DNA from: Pseudomonadota bacterium | GTDB lineage: Bacteria; Pseudomonadota; Gammaproteobacteria; Burkholderiales; Burkholderiaceae_C | Length of the DNA stretch: 5,519 bases | Assembly (NCBI GenBank): GCA_023410975.1 | Contig: JAEYPG010000728.1 | Span: 1-5,519 of the forward strand | Reading direction: 5' to 3' | Notes under the pieces: generated by a model | What the model was told of the DNA's origin: nothing | Databases searched by the model: none | What the model saw: only the letters and a program-made list of their open reading frames with translations | Position numbers and translations under genes: made by a program | Part shown: positions 1-5,519 of the stretch, in pieces | Position numbering within the stretch: the stretch's first letter is position 1 | Layout of the letters: each line of letters starts with the position of its first letter

Positions 1-147
1 GAGCAAATACAGCGCTGCTACGTCGAGCACCTGGACGGCTACGTGCCCACGATCTATGACCCGGCGGTGCGCGACATCCGGTTGCTTTCCCGCGCGATTG
101 CCCACTATCTGCAGCTCACCGAGGGCGCTTTGAAGAAGAATCCGTAA
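1..147 (+). CDS. C-terminal fragment of a c-type cytochrome, paralogue of the first heme domain of the next gene
   Basis: Reading frame 1 is open from the window edge to a TAA at 145-147, giving 48 residues; the start and heme-binding motif lie outside the window. The fragment aligns without a search to residues about 171-211 of the next protein. It has QIQRCY where the neighbour has RQMQCY, then DGYVPTIYD against NGYKPNIAD, RDIRLLSRA against RDVTAYSRF, and a closing LxL. This is the helix pair that ends the first cytochrome domain of TsdA-like proteins. The shared Cys sits where TsdA enzymes carry the thiolate ligand of heme 1 (family knowledge, inferred here). The protein ends shortly after this domain, so it is either monoheme or has its domains in a different order. 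Only 4 bases separate its stop from the next ATG, so the two are probably cotranscribed and arose by duplication. Substrate unknown. Confidence 0.72.
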   Translation, partial: EQIQRCYVEHLDGYVPTIYDPAVRDIRLLSRAIAHYLQLTEGALKKNP

Positions 148-151
148 ATCA

Positions 152-1249
152 ATGGGCCCCGTCAGCACAACGCTTGCGAAGATCGCGCTGCTGCTGTTCG
201 CCGCGAGTGGCTTCTATCTGCTTGCCGTGAACAAGCACCAGCAGCGCCAGCAAGCTCGCGACATGCCGGTCAAGCTCACGGCCGCGTGCGGCGAGAAGCT
301 GCAGAAGTACGCCTTGCAGCCCGGCGAGCGCTACCGCTCTCCCTACCTCGTACAGCAGACCGGCACGAGCGTCGAGCTGCGCGGCTACAGTGACGAGGAC
401 GTGCGGGCCATCCAGCGCGGTTGCAACATCATCGACGACACGCAGGGACGGCAGGCGGCGGACGTGAGCAGCGAACGCTGGAACTCGACCCGCTTCATCC
501 GTGGTACCCACCTCGCCTGCACCAATTGCCACCAGTCGGTCGGCGACAAGCAGGACGCCCTCGGCAACCGTCTCAAGGGATCGCTCAACCTTGGGACGTC
601 CTGGGTCATGGCCGACATGTACGACCGCTTCACCGGGCTGCTCCTGCCGTACGAATTGCGGCAGATGCAGTGCTACATCAACTCGTCGAACGGCTACAAG
701 CCCAACATCGCCGACGACCTCATCCGCGACGTGACGGCCTACAGCCGCTTTCTCTCGGCGGCGCTGGATTTGAAGATCGGCAACCACTACGAGGAACAGG
801 GCGTCGATGAAATCGCGGCATCGGCAACGCTGAAGCAGGGGGACGACTACGTTCGCGGCGAAGCGCTGTACAGGGACAAGTGCATCCAGTGCCACGGGGC
901 GCAGGCAGCGGGGCGGGAAGTGAACGGGCATCTTATTGCACCCGCCATCGCAGGGCCGAATGCCTGGAACGCGCAGTCGCGCAACTACTTCAATTACGTG
1001 TCGACGATCTTGCCGGGCTTCATCTGCCGCAACATGCCCCTGGGGCAGGAGAACACGCTTTCCAACCAGGAATGCCGTGACATCGCCTACTACATCGGCA
1101 ACCTGCCGCGCCCGGCGGGCGACAAGCAGGGCCCAATGACAGCGCTGAGACAGCAACTGCTGATGCGGGGCATGCCGTTTCTCTTCGATCTCATGGGCAC
1201 GGACCAAACAGAGATGCCGCTGCAGCAACGCGGGCAGACCGGGCCGTGA
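152..1249 (+). CDS. Membrane-anchored diheme cytochrome c, TsdA-like (possible thiosulfate dehydrogenase family)
   Basis: The protein has 365 residues. Residues about 8-26 are hydrophobic after a short N-terminus with Lys10, and no clear signal-peptidase site follows, so I infer an uncleaved inner-membrane anchor with the rest in the periplasm. Two heme c motifs are visible: CTNCH at 123-127 and CIQCH at 244-248. The first domain ends with RQMQCY, whose Cys174 matches the Cys ligand position of TsdA heme 1. The second has the GPNAWN segment and NMPLG, where Met295 is the likely heme 2 ligand, followed by a DIAYYIGNLPRP helix; this order is typical of TsdA, which oxidises thiosulfate to tetrathionate. 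Extra cysteines (46, 91, 292, 308) may form disulfides. About 120 residues precede heme 1. The ATG at 152 is chosen because it follows the upstream stop by 4 bases and has a purine-rich AAGAAG at 134-139. The stop overlaps the next start. The TsdA-like family is fairly clear; thiosulfate as substrate is inference, and another sulfur-linked or general electron-transfer role is possible. Confidence 0.82.
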   Translation: MGPVSTTLAKIALLLFAASGFYLLAVNKHQQRQQARDMPVKLTAACGEKLQKYALQPGERYRSPYLVQQTGTSVELRGYSDEDVRAIQRGCNIIDDTQGRQAADVSSERWNSTRFIRGTHLACTNCHQSVGDKQDALGNRLKGSLNLGTSWVMADMYDRFTGLLLPYELRQMQCYINSSNGYKPNIADDLIRDVTAYSRFLSAALDLKIGNHYEEQGVDEIAASATLKQGDDYVRGEALYRDKCIQCHGAQAAGREVNGHLIAPAIAGPNAWNAQSRNYFNYVSTILPGFICRNMPLGQENTLSNQECRDIAYYIGNLPRPAGDKQGPMTALRQQLLMRGMPFLFDLMGTDQTEMPLQQRGQTGP

Positions 1250-2811
1250 AGGCGCTTGTCGTGAAGTACCGGACTGCAGCGCGGCAGGCCTGGCCTGCCC
1301 TGGGCAGCATGCTGCTGGTGGGGCTCACGCTCGCGCTGGTGACGATTCCGCAGGCGGTCGCGTTCTCGGTGACGCTGGCAGGCGTGCCGCCACATTTCGG
1401 CATCAACGCTGCGATCTGGGGCGTGCTGTTCTGCGCGTTGCTCAACCCGTCGCGGATATTCCATGGCGGGCCGAACAACTCGATGTCGGCCGCCATCGGG
1501 GTCACGCTGTTGCCGCTGTGCGCGCCGTTCGGCGCCGAGTACATGGGCCTGGCACTGACGCTCGCACTCATGGCCGGGCTCGTCCAGTTGCTGTTCTGCC
1601 TGATCCGTCCGCTTGGCCGGATGCTCGATCTCATCAGCGAGCCGGTGATCAACGGCTTCGTCTGCGGCATCGGGCTGTTCCTGATCTTCAAGTCGATCAC
1701 CACGTTCGGCGGGCTGCCGCTCAATACCGAGGTCGAGTGGCCGCTCTGGATCGCGTGGCAGTCGTTCCTCGCGGTGCTTGAGATCGGCAACCTCTACGCC
1801 ATACAGATCGGGCTCGTCACGCTCGTCACCTGCGTGGCCGCGCAGCAGTTCAAACGGCTGCGCAACTGGGCCGTCCTGATCGGAATCACGGCCGGGACGC
1901 TGTATTCGCAGTACCTGGCGGCCAACGTGGGACAGGTGAACACCTTGGTCGAGCAGATCGGCAACGTCTCGACGCTTGGCGTGATCTCGCCGTCGCTGCC
2001 GCTCTTCACCCAGGAGGCGATGCCCGACATCATCTCCATGGTGCCGAGCGCGGTGACGCTGGCGCTGCTGGGCCTGTTCCAGTCAGTGGCGGCGGTGCGC
2101 CGCATGAACCGCAAGTCAGGTCACTACACCGACAGCCGCAGCGCCATCAAGGCCGATGCGATCTCGAACTGCCTGCTGCCCTTCCTTTCGTCGCTGCCCA
2201 CCTGTGCCTCGTTCAACCGCATGTGGCTGGTGCACCGGCTCGGCATGCACAGCCGTATCGCAATCGCCGTCTCGGCCCTCTGGGTGCTGCTGCTGGTGCT
2301 GTTCTTCGCGGAAGTGATCGCCATCATTCCCATGCCGGCGATGGCGGCGATAGTCATGCTGCTGGGCGCCAACATGCTCAAGTGGCAGGACATCAAGCCT
2401 CACTTCAAGCACCGCGGCGAAGCGATGGTGTTCCTGGTGTCGTTCCTGTCGGTGCTGTTTCTCGACCTGTTCGATGCCGTGGTGCTGGGCTCGCTGGTGG
2501 CGATTGCCTACGCCAAGTGGCAGCAAGCGCATCCGGACGTGACCCTGGACGGCGACGTCATGAAGATTCGAGGGAACGTCTACTACGGGTCATTGCCCGT
2601 GATCGAGTCCGTGTACCACCGCGCGATCGCGCGCGGCGTCACGGATATCGTGATCGACGTCCGCGACTGCCACTACATCGATCCGGAAGGCTTGCGCTGG
2701 CTCTTCATGACAAGCGCCAAGCTTTTGGGCCTCGTTGACCGCCGCGCAACCCGGCGCGACGAGCGCACGCACCCTGATCACCCCAGCCCGAACCGGCGCC
2801 GTACCGACTGA
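1246..2811 (+). CDS. SulP-family inorganic anion transporter with shortened STAS domain
   Basis: The protein has 521 residues and many hydrophobic segments. Signature stretches of SulP (SLC26-like) carriers are visible: GLTLALVTIPQAVAFS at 26-41 followed by AGVPPHFGINAA, the GGP turn at 74-76, SEPVINGF, and SLPTCASFNR ending at 325 before the last helices. A cytoplasmic STAS domain begins near residue 437 (VMKIRGNVYYG) and reaches IDPEGLRWL at 478-486. The usual phosphorylatable Ser of the DSxG turn is absent (Pro480, Glu481). After about residue 495 the sequence turns into an Arg/Pro-rich tail without STAS character, so the final strand and helix appear missing. The GTG start at 1246 overlaps the cytochrome stop (GTGA), suggesting translational coupling; an in-frame GTG at 1261 is an alternative. 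SulP members carry sulfate, bicarbonate or other anions. The neighbouring sulfur-type cytochromes favour sulfate, sulfite or thiosulfate, by inference only. Confidence 0.85.
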   Translation: MKALVVKYRTAARQAWPALGSMLLVGLTLALVTIPQAVAFSVTLAGVPPHFGINAAIWGVLFCALLNPSRIFHGGPNNSMSAAIGVTLLPLCAPFGAEYMGLALTLALMAGLVQLLFCLIRPLGRMLDLISEPVINGFVCGIGLFLIFKSITTFGGLPLNTEVEWPLWIAWQSFLAVLEIGNLYAIQIGLVTLVTCVAAQQFKRLRNWAVLIGITAGTLYSQYLAANVGQVNTLVEQIGNVSTLGVISPSLPLFTQEAMPDIISMVPSAVTLALLGLFQSVAAVRRMNRKSGHYTDSRSAIKADAISNCLLPFLSSLPTCASFNRMWLVHRLGMHSRIAIAVSALWVLLLVLFFAEVIAIIPMPAMAAIVMLLGANMLKWQDIKPHFKHRGEAMVFLVSFLSVLFLDLFDAVVLGSLVAIAYAKWQQAHPDVTLDGDVMKIRGNVYYGSLPVIESVYHRAIARGVTDIVIDVRDCHYIDPEGLRWLFMTSAKLLGLVDRRATRRDERTHPDHPSPNRRRTD

Positions 2812-2853
2812 AGTCACCGCGCGCCTCCAGACAGCGGGCACGGCGCCGGCGCC

Positions 2854-2880
2854 AAAAAAGAGCCCGCACGCGGCGGGCTC
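2854..2880 (-). terminator. Rho-independent terminator reading leftward
   Basis: A perfect 8-bp GC-rich stem, GAGCCCGC (2860-2867) with GCGGGCTC (2873-2880), encloses a 5-base loop. On the minus strand it is followed directly by six T residues (complement of A at 2854-2859), which is the intrinsic-terminator layout. On the + strand the stem is followed by CCAAAAAGGG with no T-tract, so it should not stop transcription from the SulP gene efficiently. No minus-strand gene is visible to its right within the window. Confidence 0.7.
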
Positions 2881-2937
2881 CCAAAAAGGGCGGCAAGGGA
2901 GGGTGGAGAAGGAGTGACCGCCCCGGCGTAGAGAACT

Positions 2938-3130
2938 GCATCCCCGCTTCGCAATTCTGGAATCCCGGGGAAAGCCTGGGTGTGTCCAGTGATATGTGCT
3001 GCGCGGCACTTGCTACTGCCCCTGGTCGGCGTGGGGACCGCACAGCCGACCGGAGCAGGCCTGTCCGGGGTGCTTCACGGCGACAGCAGGTTGGTTCCCG
3101 GGGCGCCGCATGGGTGCGGCGGCGAGGAAT
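2938..3130 (+). ncRNA. ssrS: Candidate 6S RNA (RNA polymerase-binding regulatory RNA)
   Basis: 6S RNA mimics an open promoter and sequesters the housekeeping sigma-factor form of RNA polymerase; it is about 180-190 nt with a long interrupted helix and a central bubble. Here an outer helix pairs 2942-2953 with 3115-3127 (one mismatch, one bulge, two G-U). A second helix pairs 2964-2978 with 3087-3102 (14 pairs, with a single-G and a GG bulge). The centre is open at about 2979-3015 and 3059-3086. The apical arm pairs CTGC (3016-3019) with GCAG (3055-3058) and GGTCGGC (3024-3030) with GCCGACC (3045-3051). The 3' half also resembles E. coli 6S as I remember it: GAGCA, then GTCCG, GC, GCGAC, GGTTC, GGG and TGCGGCGGC occur in the same order. 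Ends are approximate and I see no clear promoter. A different structured RNA is possible; on the minus strand the same folds would lead to the terminator at 2854-2880. Confidence 0.6.
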
Positions 3131-3158
3131 CGGGCGCTGAACAGGACGCGTCAGCTGG

Positions 3159-3187
3159 ATGACGGCAAATATTGAATACAGTATTAG
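3159..3187 (+). promoter_or_regulatory. Possible sigma-70-type promoter for icd
   Basis: ATGACG (3159-3164) and TATTAG (3182-3187) each match 4 of 6 consensus bases and are separated by 17 bases, in the only AT-rich patch of the region. Transcription would begin near 3194, leaving a leader of about 26 bases before the icd ATG. The match is moderate and unsupported by any data. Confidence 0.35.
3168..3185. promoter_or_regulatory. 18-bp imperfect palindrome, possible operator upstream of icd
   Basis: AATATTGAATACAGTATT agrees with its own reverse complement at 14 of 18 positions. It lies between and over the proposed promoter elements, where a bound regulator would block or modulate RNA polymerase. 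The right half (ATACAGTA) resembles one half of a LexA box as known from E. coli, but the left half does not, so no regulator is assigned. Confidence 0.35.
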
Positions 3188-3219
3188 GTTTTCCTCACCC
3201 CCGCACAGAGAACGAAGCC

Positions 3220-5457
3220 ATGGCTGCCGAGCATCCCCGCATCATCTACACCCTGACCGACGAGGCGCCGCTGCTGGCGACGTATTCGTTCCTGCCGATC
3301 ATCCGCACCTTTGCCGCGCCGGCGGGCATCGAGATCGCCGAGAGCAACATTTCGGTCGCCAACCGGATCCTGGGCGAGTTCCCCGAGTACCTGAGCGACA
3401 TGCAGAAGGTGCCCAATGCGCTGGCCGAGCTGGGCAAGAAGACGCTGGAGCCGGACGCCAACATCATCAAGCTGCCCAACATCAGCGCCTCGGTGCACCA
3501 GCTCGTCAGCGCCATCAAGGAGCTGCAGTCCAAAGGCTATCAGGTGCCCGACTTCCCTGAAGACCCCAAGACCGACGCCGAGCGCGCCATCCGCGCCCGC
3601 TACGCCAAGTGCCTGGGCAGCGCCGTGAACCCGGTGCTGCGCGAAGGCAACTCCGACCGCCGCGCCCCGCTGGCGGTCAAGAACTACGCGCGCAAGAACC
3701 CGCACAGCATGGGCGAGTGGAGCATGGCTTCGCGCACCCACGTCGCGCACATGAAGCACGGCGACTTCTACCACGGCGAGAAGTCGATGACGCTGGACCG
3801 CGCGCGCGACGTGAAGATGGAGCTCGTGACCAAGAGCGGCCAGACCATCGTGCTCAAGCCCAAGGTCAAGCTGCTCGACGGCGAGATCATCGACAGCATG
3901 TTCATGAGCAAGAAGGCGCTGTGCGCCTTCTACGAGGAGCAGTTCGAGGACGCCCGCAAGACCGGCGTGATGCTGTCGCTGCACGTCAAGGCGACCATGA
4001 TGAAGGTCTCGCACCCGATCGTGTTCGGCCACGCCGTGAAGATCTTCTACAAGGAAGCCTTCGCCAAGCATGGCGCGCTGTTCGACGAGCTGGGCGTCAA
4101 CGTCAACAACGGCATGGTGAACCTGTACGACAAGATCGCCACGCTGCCTTCGTCCAAGCGCGAGGAGATCATCCGCGACCTGCACGCCTGCCACGAGCAC
4201 CGCCCCGAGCTGGCGATGGTGGACTCGGCCAAGGGCATCACGAACCTGCACGCGCCCAACGACGTGATCGTGGACGCCTCGATGCCGGCCATGATCCGCA
4301 TCGGCGGCAAGATGTGGGGCGCCGACGGCAAGCCCAAGGACACCAAGGCGGTCATCCCCGAGTCGACCTTTGCCCGCATCTACCAGGAAGTCATCAACTT
4401 CTGCAAGACCAACGGCGCCTTCGACCCACGCACGATGGGCACCGTGCCCAACGTCGGCCTGATGGCCCAGCAGGCCGAGGAATACGGCTCGCACGACAAG
4501 ACCTTCGAGATCTCCGAAGACGGCGTGGCCAACATCGTTGACATCGAAACCGGCGAGGTGCTGCTGTCGCAGAACGTCGAGGCCGGCGACATCTGGCGCA
4601 TGTGCCAGGTCAAGGACGCCGCCATCCGCGACTGGGTCAAGCTGGCCGTCACCCGCGCGCGCAACTCGGGCATGCCGGCGGTGTTCTGGCTCGACCCGTA
4701 CCGCCCGCACGAGGCCGAGCTGATCAAGAAGGTCCAGACCTACCTCAAGGACCACGACACCACCGGCCTGGACATCCAGATCATGTCGCAGGTGCGCGCC
4801 ATGCGTTACACGCTGGAGCGCGTCATCCGCGGCCTGGACACGATCTCCGTCACCGGCAACATCCTGCGCGACTACCTGACGGACCTGTTCCCGATCATGG
4901 AGCTGGGCACCAGCGCCAAGATGCTGTCCATCGTGCCGCTGATGGCCGGCGGCGGCATGTACGAGACCGGTGCCGGCGGCTCCGCCCCGAAGCACGTGCA
5001 GCAGCTGGTCGAGGAGAACCACCTGCGCTGGGACTCGCTGGGCGAGTTCCTGGCCCTGGCCGTCAGCATGGAAGACCTCGGCATCAAGACCGGCAACGAG
5101 AAGGCCAAGATCCTGGCCCGCACGCTCGATGCCGCCACCGGCAAGCTGCTGGAGAACAACAAGGGCCCGTCGCCCAAGACCGGGCAACTGGACAACCGCG
5201 GCAGCCAGTTCTACCTGACCCTGTACTGGGCCCAGGAGCTGGCGGCGCAGACCGATGATGCCGAGCTGCAGGCCCGCTTCGCCCCGCTGGCCAAGACGCT
5301 GGCCGAGAACGAGGCCAAGATCGTCGAGGAGCTGAACGCGGTGCAGGGCAAGCCGGTGGACATCGGCGGCTACTACTACCCGGACCCCGAGAAGACGGCT
5401 GCGGTGATGCGGCCCAGCAAGACCTTCAACGACGCGCTGGAGGCGGCCAAAGCGTAG
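3220..5457 (+). CDS. icd: Isocitrate dehydrogenase, NADP-dependent, monomeric type
   Basis: This cytoplasmic TCA-cycle enzyme oxidatively decarboxylates isocitrate to 2-oxoglutarate with NADP. The 745 residues match the usual length (about 740) of the monomeric family. Residues known from the Azotobacter vinelandii enzyme (from memory) are all found at a shift of 2-3 positions. Substrate contacts are Ser134, Asn137, Arg141 and Arg147 in the NPVLREGNSDRR region, Lys257 in HVKATMMK, and Tyr422. The metal ligands are Asp352 (in DASMPAMIR), Asp551 and Asp555 (in RDYLTD, with Arg550). Cofactor-side residues are His592 and Arg603. The ATG at 3220 starts the typical MAAEHPRIIYTLTDEAP; a TTG at 3172 is in frame but would add 16 atypical residues inside the promoter patch. 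The ribosome-binding site is weak (GAGAACGAAG at 3208-3217). Codon use is strongly G/C-ending, as in highly expressed genes. No terminator is visible in the few unique bases after the stop. Confidence 0.96.
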   Translation: MAAEHPRIIYTLTDEAPLLATYSFLPIIRTFAAPAGIEIAESNISVANRILGEFPEYLSDMQKVPNALAELGKKTLEPDANIIKLPNISASVHQLVSAIKELQSKGYQVPDFPEDPKTDAERAIRARYAKCLGSAVNPVLREGNSDRRAPLAVKNYARKNPHSMGEWSMASRTHVAHMKHGDFYHGEKSMTLDRARDVKMELVTKSGQTIVLKPKVKLLDGEIIDSMFMSKKALCAFYEEQFEDARKTGVMLSLHVKATMMKVSHPIVFGHAVKIFYKEAFAKHGALFDELGVNVNNGMVNLYDKIATLPSSKREEIIRDLHACHEHRPELAMVDSAKGITNLHAPNDVIVDASMPAMIRIGGKMWGADGKPKDTKAVIPESTFARIYQEVINFCKTNGAFDPRTMGTVPNVGLMAQQAEEYGSHDKTFEISEDGVANIVDIETGEVLLSQNVEAGDIWRMCQVKDAAIRDWVKLAVTRARNSGMPAVFWLDPYRPHEAELIKKVQTYLKDHDTTGLDIQIMSQVRAMRYTLERVIRGLDTISVTGNILRDYLTDLFPIMELGTSAKMLSIVPLMAGGGMYETGAGGSAPKHVQQLVEENHLRWDSLGEFLALAVSMEDLGIKTGNEKAKILARTLDAATGKLLENNKGPSPKTGQLDNRGSQFYLTLYWAQELAAQTDDAELQARFAPLAKTLAENEAKIVEELNAVQGKPVDIGGYYYPDPEKTAAVMRPSKTFNDALEAAKA
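4654..4710 (+). repeat. Internal icd copy of a 57-bp exact direct repeat
   Basis: This segment encodes the icd stretch around RNSGMPAVFWLDPYRPH and is identical base for base to 5463-5519. It is in its expected place here, so this copy is taken as the original. Confidence 0.97.
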
Positions 5458-5462
5458 TTTCT

Positions 5463-5519
5463 CGCGCGCGCAACTCGGGCATGCCGGCGGTGTTCTGGCT
5501 CGACCCGTACCGCCCGCAC
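5463..5519 (+). repeat. Second copy of the 57-bp icd segment, at the window end
   Basis: Beginning 5 bases after the icd stop (unique bases TTTCT at 5458-5462), the sequence CGCGCGCGCAACTCGGGCAT onward repeats 4654-4710 exactly and runs to the last base. The junction lies in a CG-dinucleotide run (5463-5470). No start codon or upstream icd sequence accompanies it, so it is not annotated as a gene. An assembly artefact at a contig end is the simplest reading; a real truncated duplication cannot be excluded. Confidence 0.95.

Larger units (their letters stand above)
2812..3219. other. 408-base intergenic region without a protein gene
   Basis: Neither strand gives a translation that I recognise or that has a credible start and composition; the short open frames are Arg/Gly/Pro-rich or of mixed composition and cross the hairpins. 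The region holds, in order: a perfect 12-bp palindrome GGCGCCGGCGCC (2842-2853), a minus-strand terminator hairpin (2854-2880), a purine-rich stretch (2889-2917), a structured-RNA candidate (about 2938-3130), and an AT-rich promoter/operator segment (3159-3187). The change from a shortened SulP tail to unrelated housekeeping DNA suggests a rearrangement point somewhere near 2730-2860. Confidence 0.7.

Noticed and set aside
149..1228. Minus-strand open frame of 359 codons opposite the diheme cytochrome
   Set aside because: Composition is antisense-like (Val, Arg, Ala, His), no family is recognised, and the + strand carries two heme motifs and a coherent domain order.
2735..2917. Short + strand open frame overlapping the SulP 3' end, considered as a frameshifted STAS remainder
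   Set aside because: Its Ala/Thr/Pro-rich translation does not resemble the missing end of a STAS domain and it runs through the terminator hairpin.
2590..3043. Two overlapping minus-strand open frames right of the terminator, considered as the gene it serves
   Set aside because: Both continue through the terminator into the SulP coding region and neither product resembles a known family.
2980..3162. Short + strand open frame of 60 codons
   Set aside because: No recognisable protein, no ribosome-binding site of note, and it lies over the structured-RNA candidate.
3168..3185. LexA (SOS) box
   Set aside because: Only one half-site resembles the E. coli consensus and the spacing to the other half is wrong.
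2840..3190. tRNA, RNase P RNA, SRP RNA, and common riboswitches (cobalamin, TPP, glycine) on either strand
   Set aside because: None of the conserved core sequences that I know for these RNAs is present; the long interrupted hairpin fits 6S RNA better.
3172..3219. In-frame upstream TTG start for icd, adding 16 residues
   Set aside because: The added residues are not typical of the family, the codon lies inside the AT-rich promoter/palindrome segment, and the ATG at 3220 gives the usual N-terminus.
3184..5187. Long open frame of 667 codons on the minus strand, antisense to icd
   Set aside because: Its Val/Leu/Asp/Gly/His/Arg-rich product is what the complement of strongly G/C-ending codons gives, and it lies fully opposite a well-identified enzyme gene.

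Overview
The window looks like GC-rich betaproteobacterial DNA, most likely Burkholderiales and Comamonadaceae-like. The evidence is strong G/C preference at third codon positions, a monomeric NADP-type isocitrate dehydrogenase of the kind common in that order, and proteobacterial c-type cytochromes. All recognisable protein genes are on the + strand. Family names come from reading the translations by eye; no database search was run.

Left part (1-2811) is a tight gene string that I read as a sulfur-compound oxidation or transport module. It holds the 3' end of a c-type cytochrome gene (1-147), a complete membrane-anchored diheme cytochrome c resembling thiosulfate dehydrogenase TsdA (152-1249), and a SulP-family anion transporter (1246-2811). 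The first two are separated by 4 bases and the last two overlap by 4 bases, so they are probably one operon. The fragment at the left edge is a paralogue of the first heme domain of the diheme protein. A plausible picture is periplasmic electron extraction from a reduced sulfur compound beside an inner-membrane permease for sulfate or a related anion. The substrate is not proven by the sequence. The SulP C-terminal STAS domain looks cut short.

Middle part (2812-3219) has no convincing protein gene. It contains a hairpin plus T-tract that reads as an intrinsic terminator for the minus strand (2854-2880), with no minus-strand gene to serve. It also contains a roughly 190-nt segment (about 2938-3130) that folds into a long, interrupted closing helix, an open centre and a long apical hairpin. 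Its 3' half resembles 6S RNA, so I call it a candidate ssrS gene. An AT-rich 18-bp imperfect palindrome overlaps a plausible promoter just before the next gene.

Right part (3220-5457) is a complete 745-residue monomeric isocitrate dehydrogenase (icd, TCA cycle), with all the active-site residues I could check present. Five bases after its stop codon, the last 57 bases of the window (5463-5519) exactly repeat an internal segment of icd (4654-4710). This is most simply a contig-end assembly artefact, less likely a real partial duplication.

The left module and icd have no obvious functional link; they are separated by the noncoding region and may meet at a rearrangement point.
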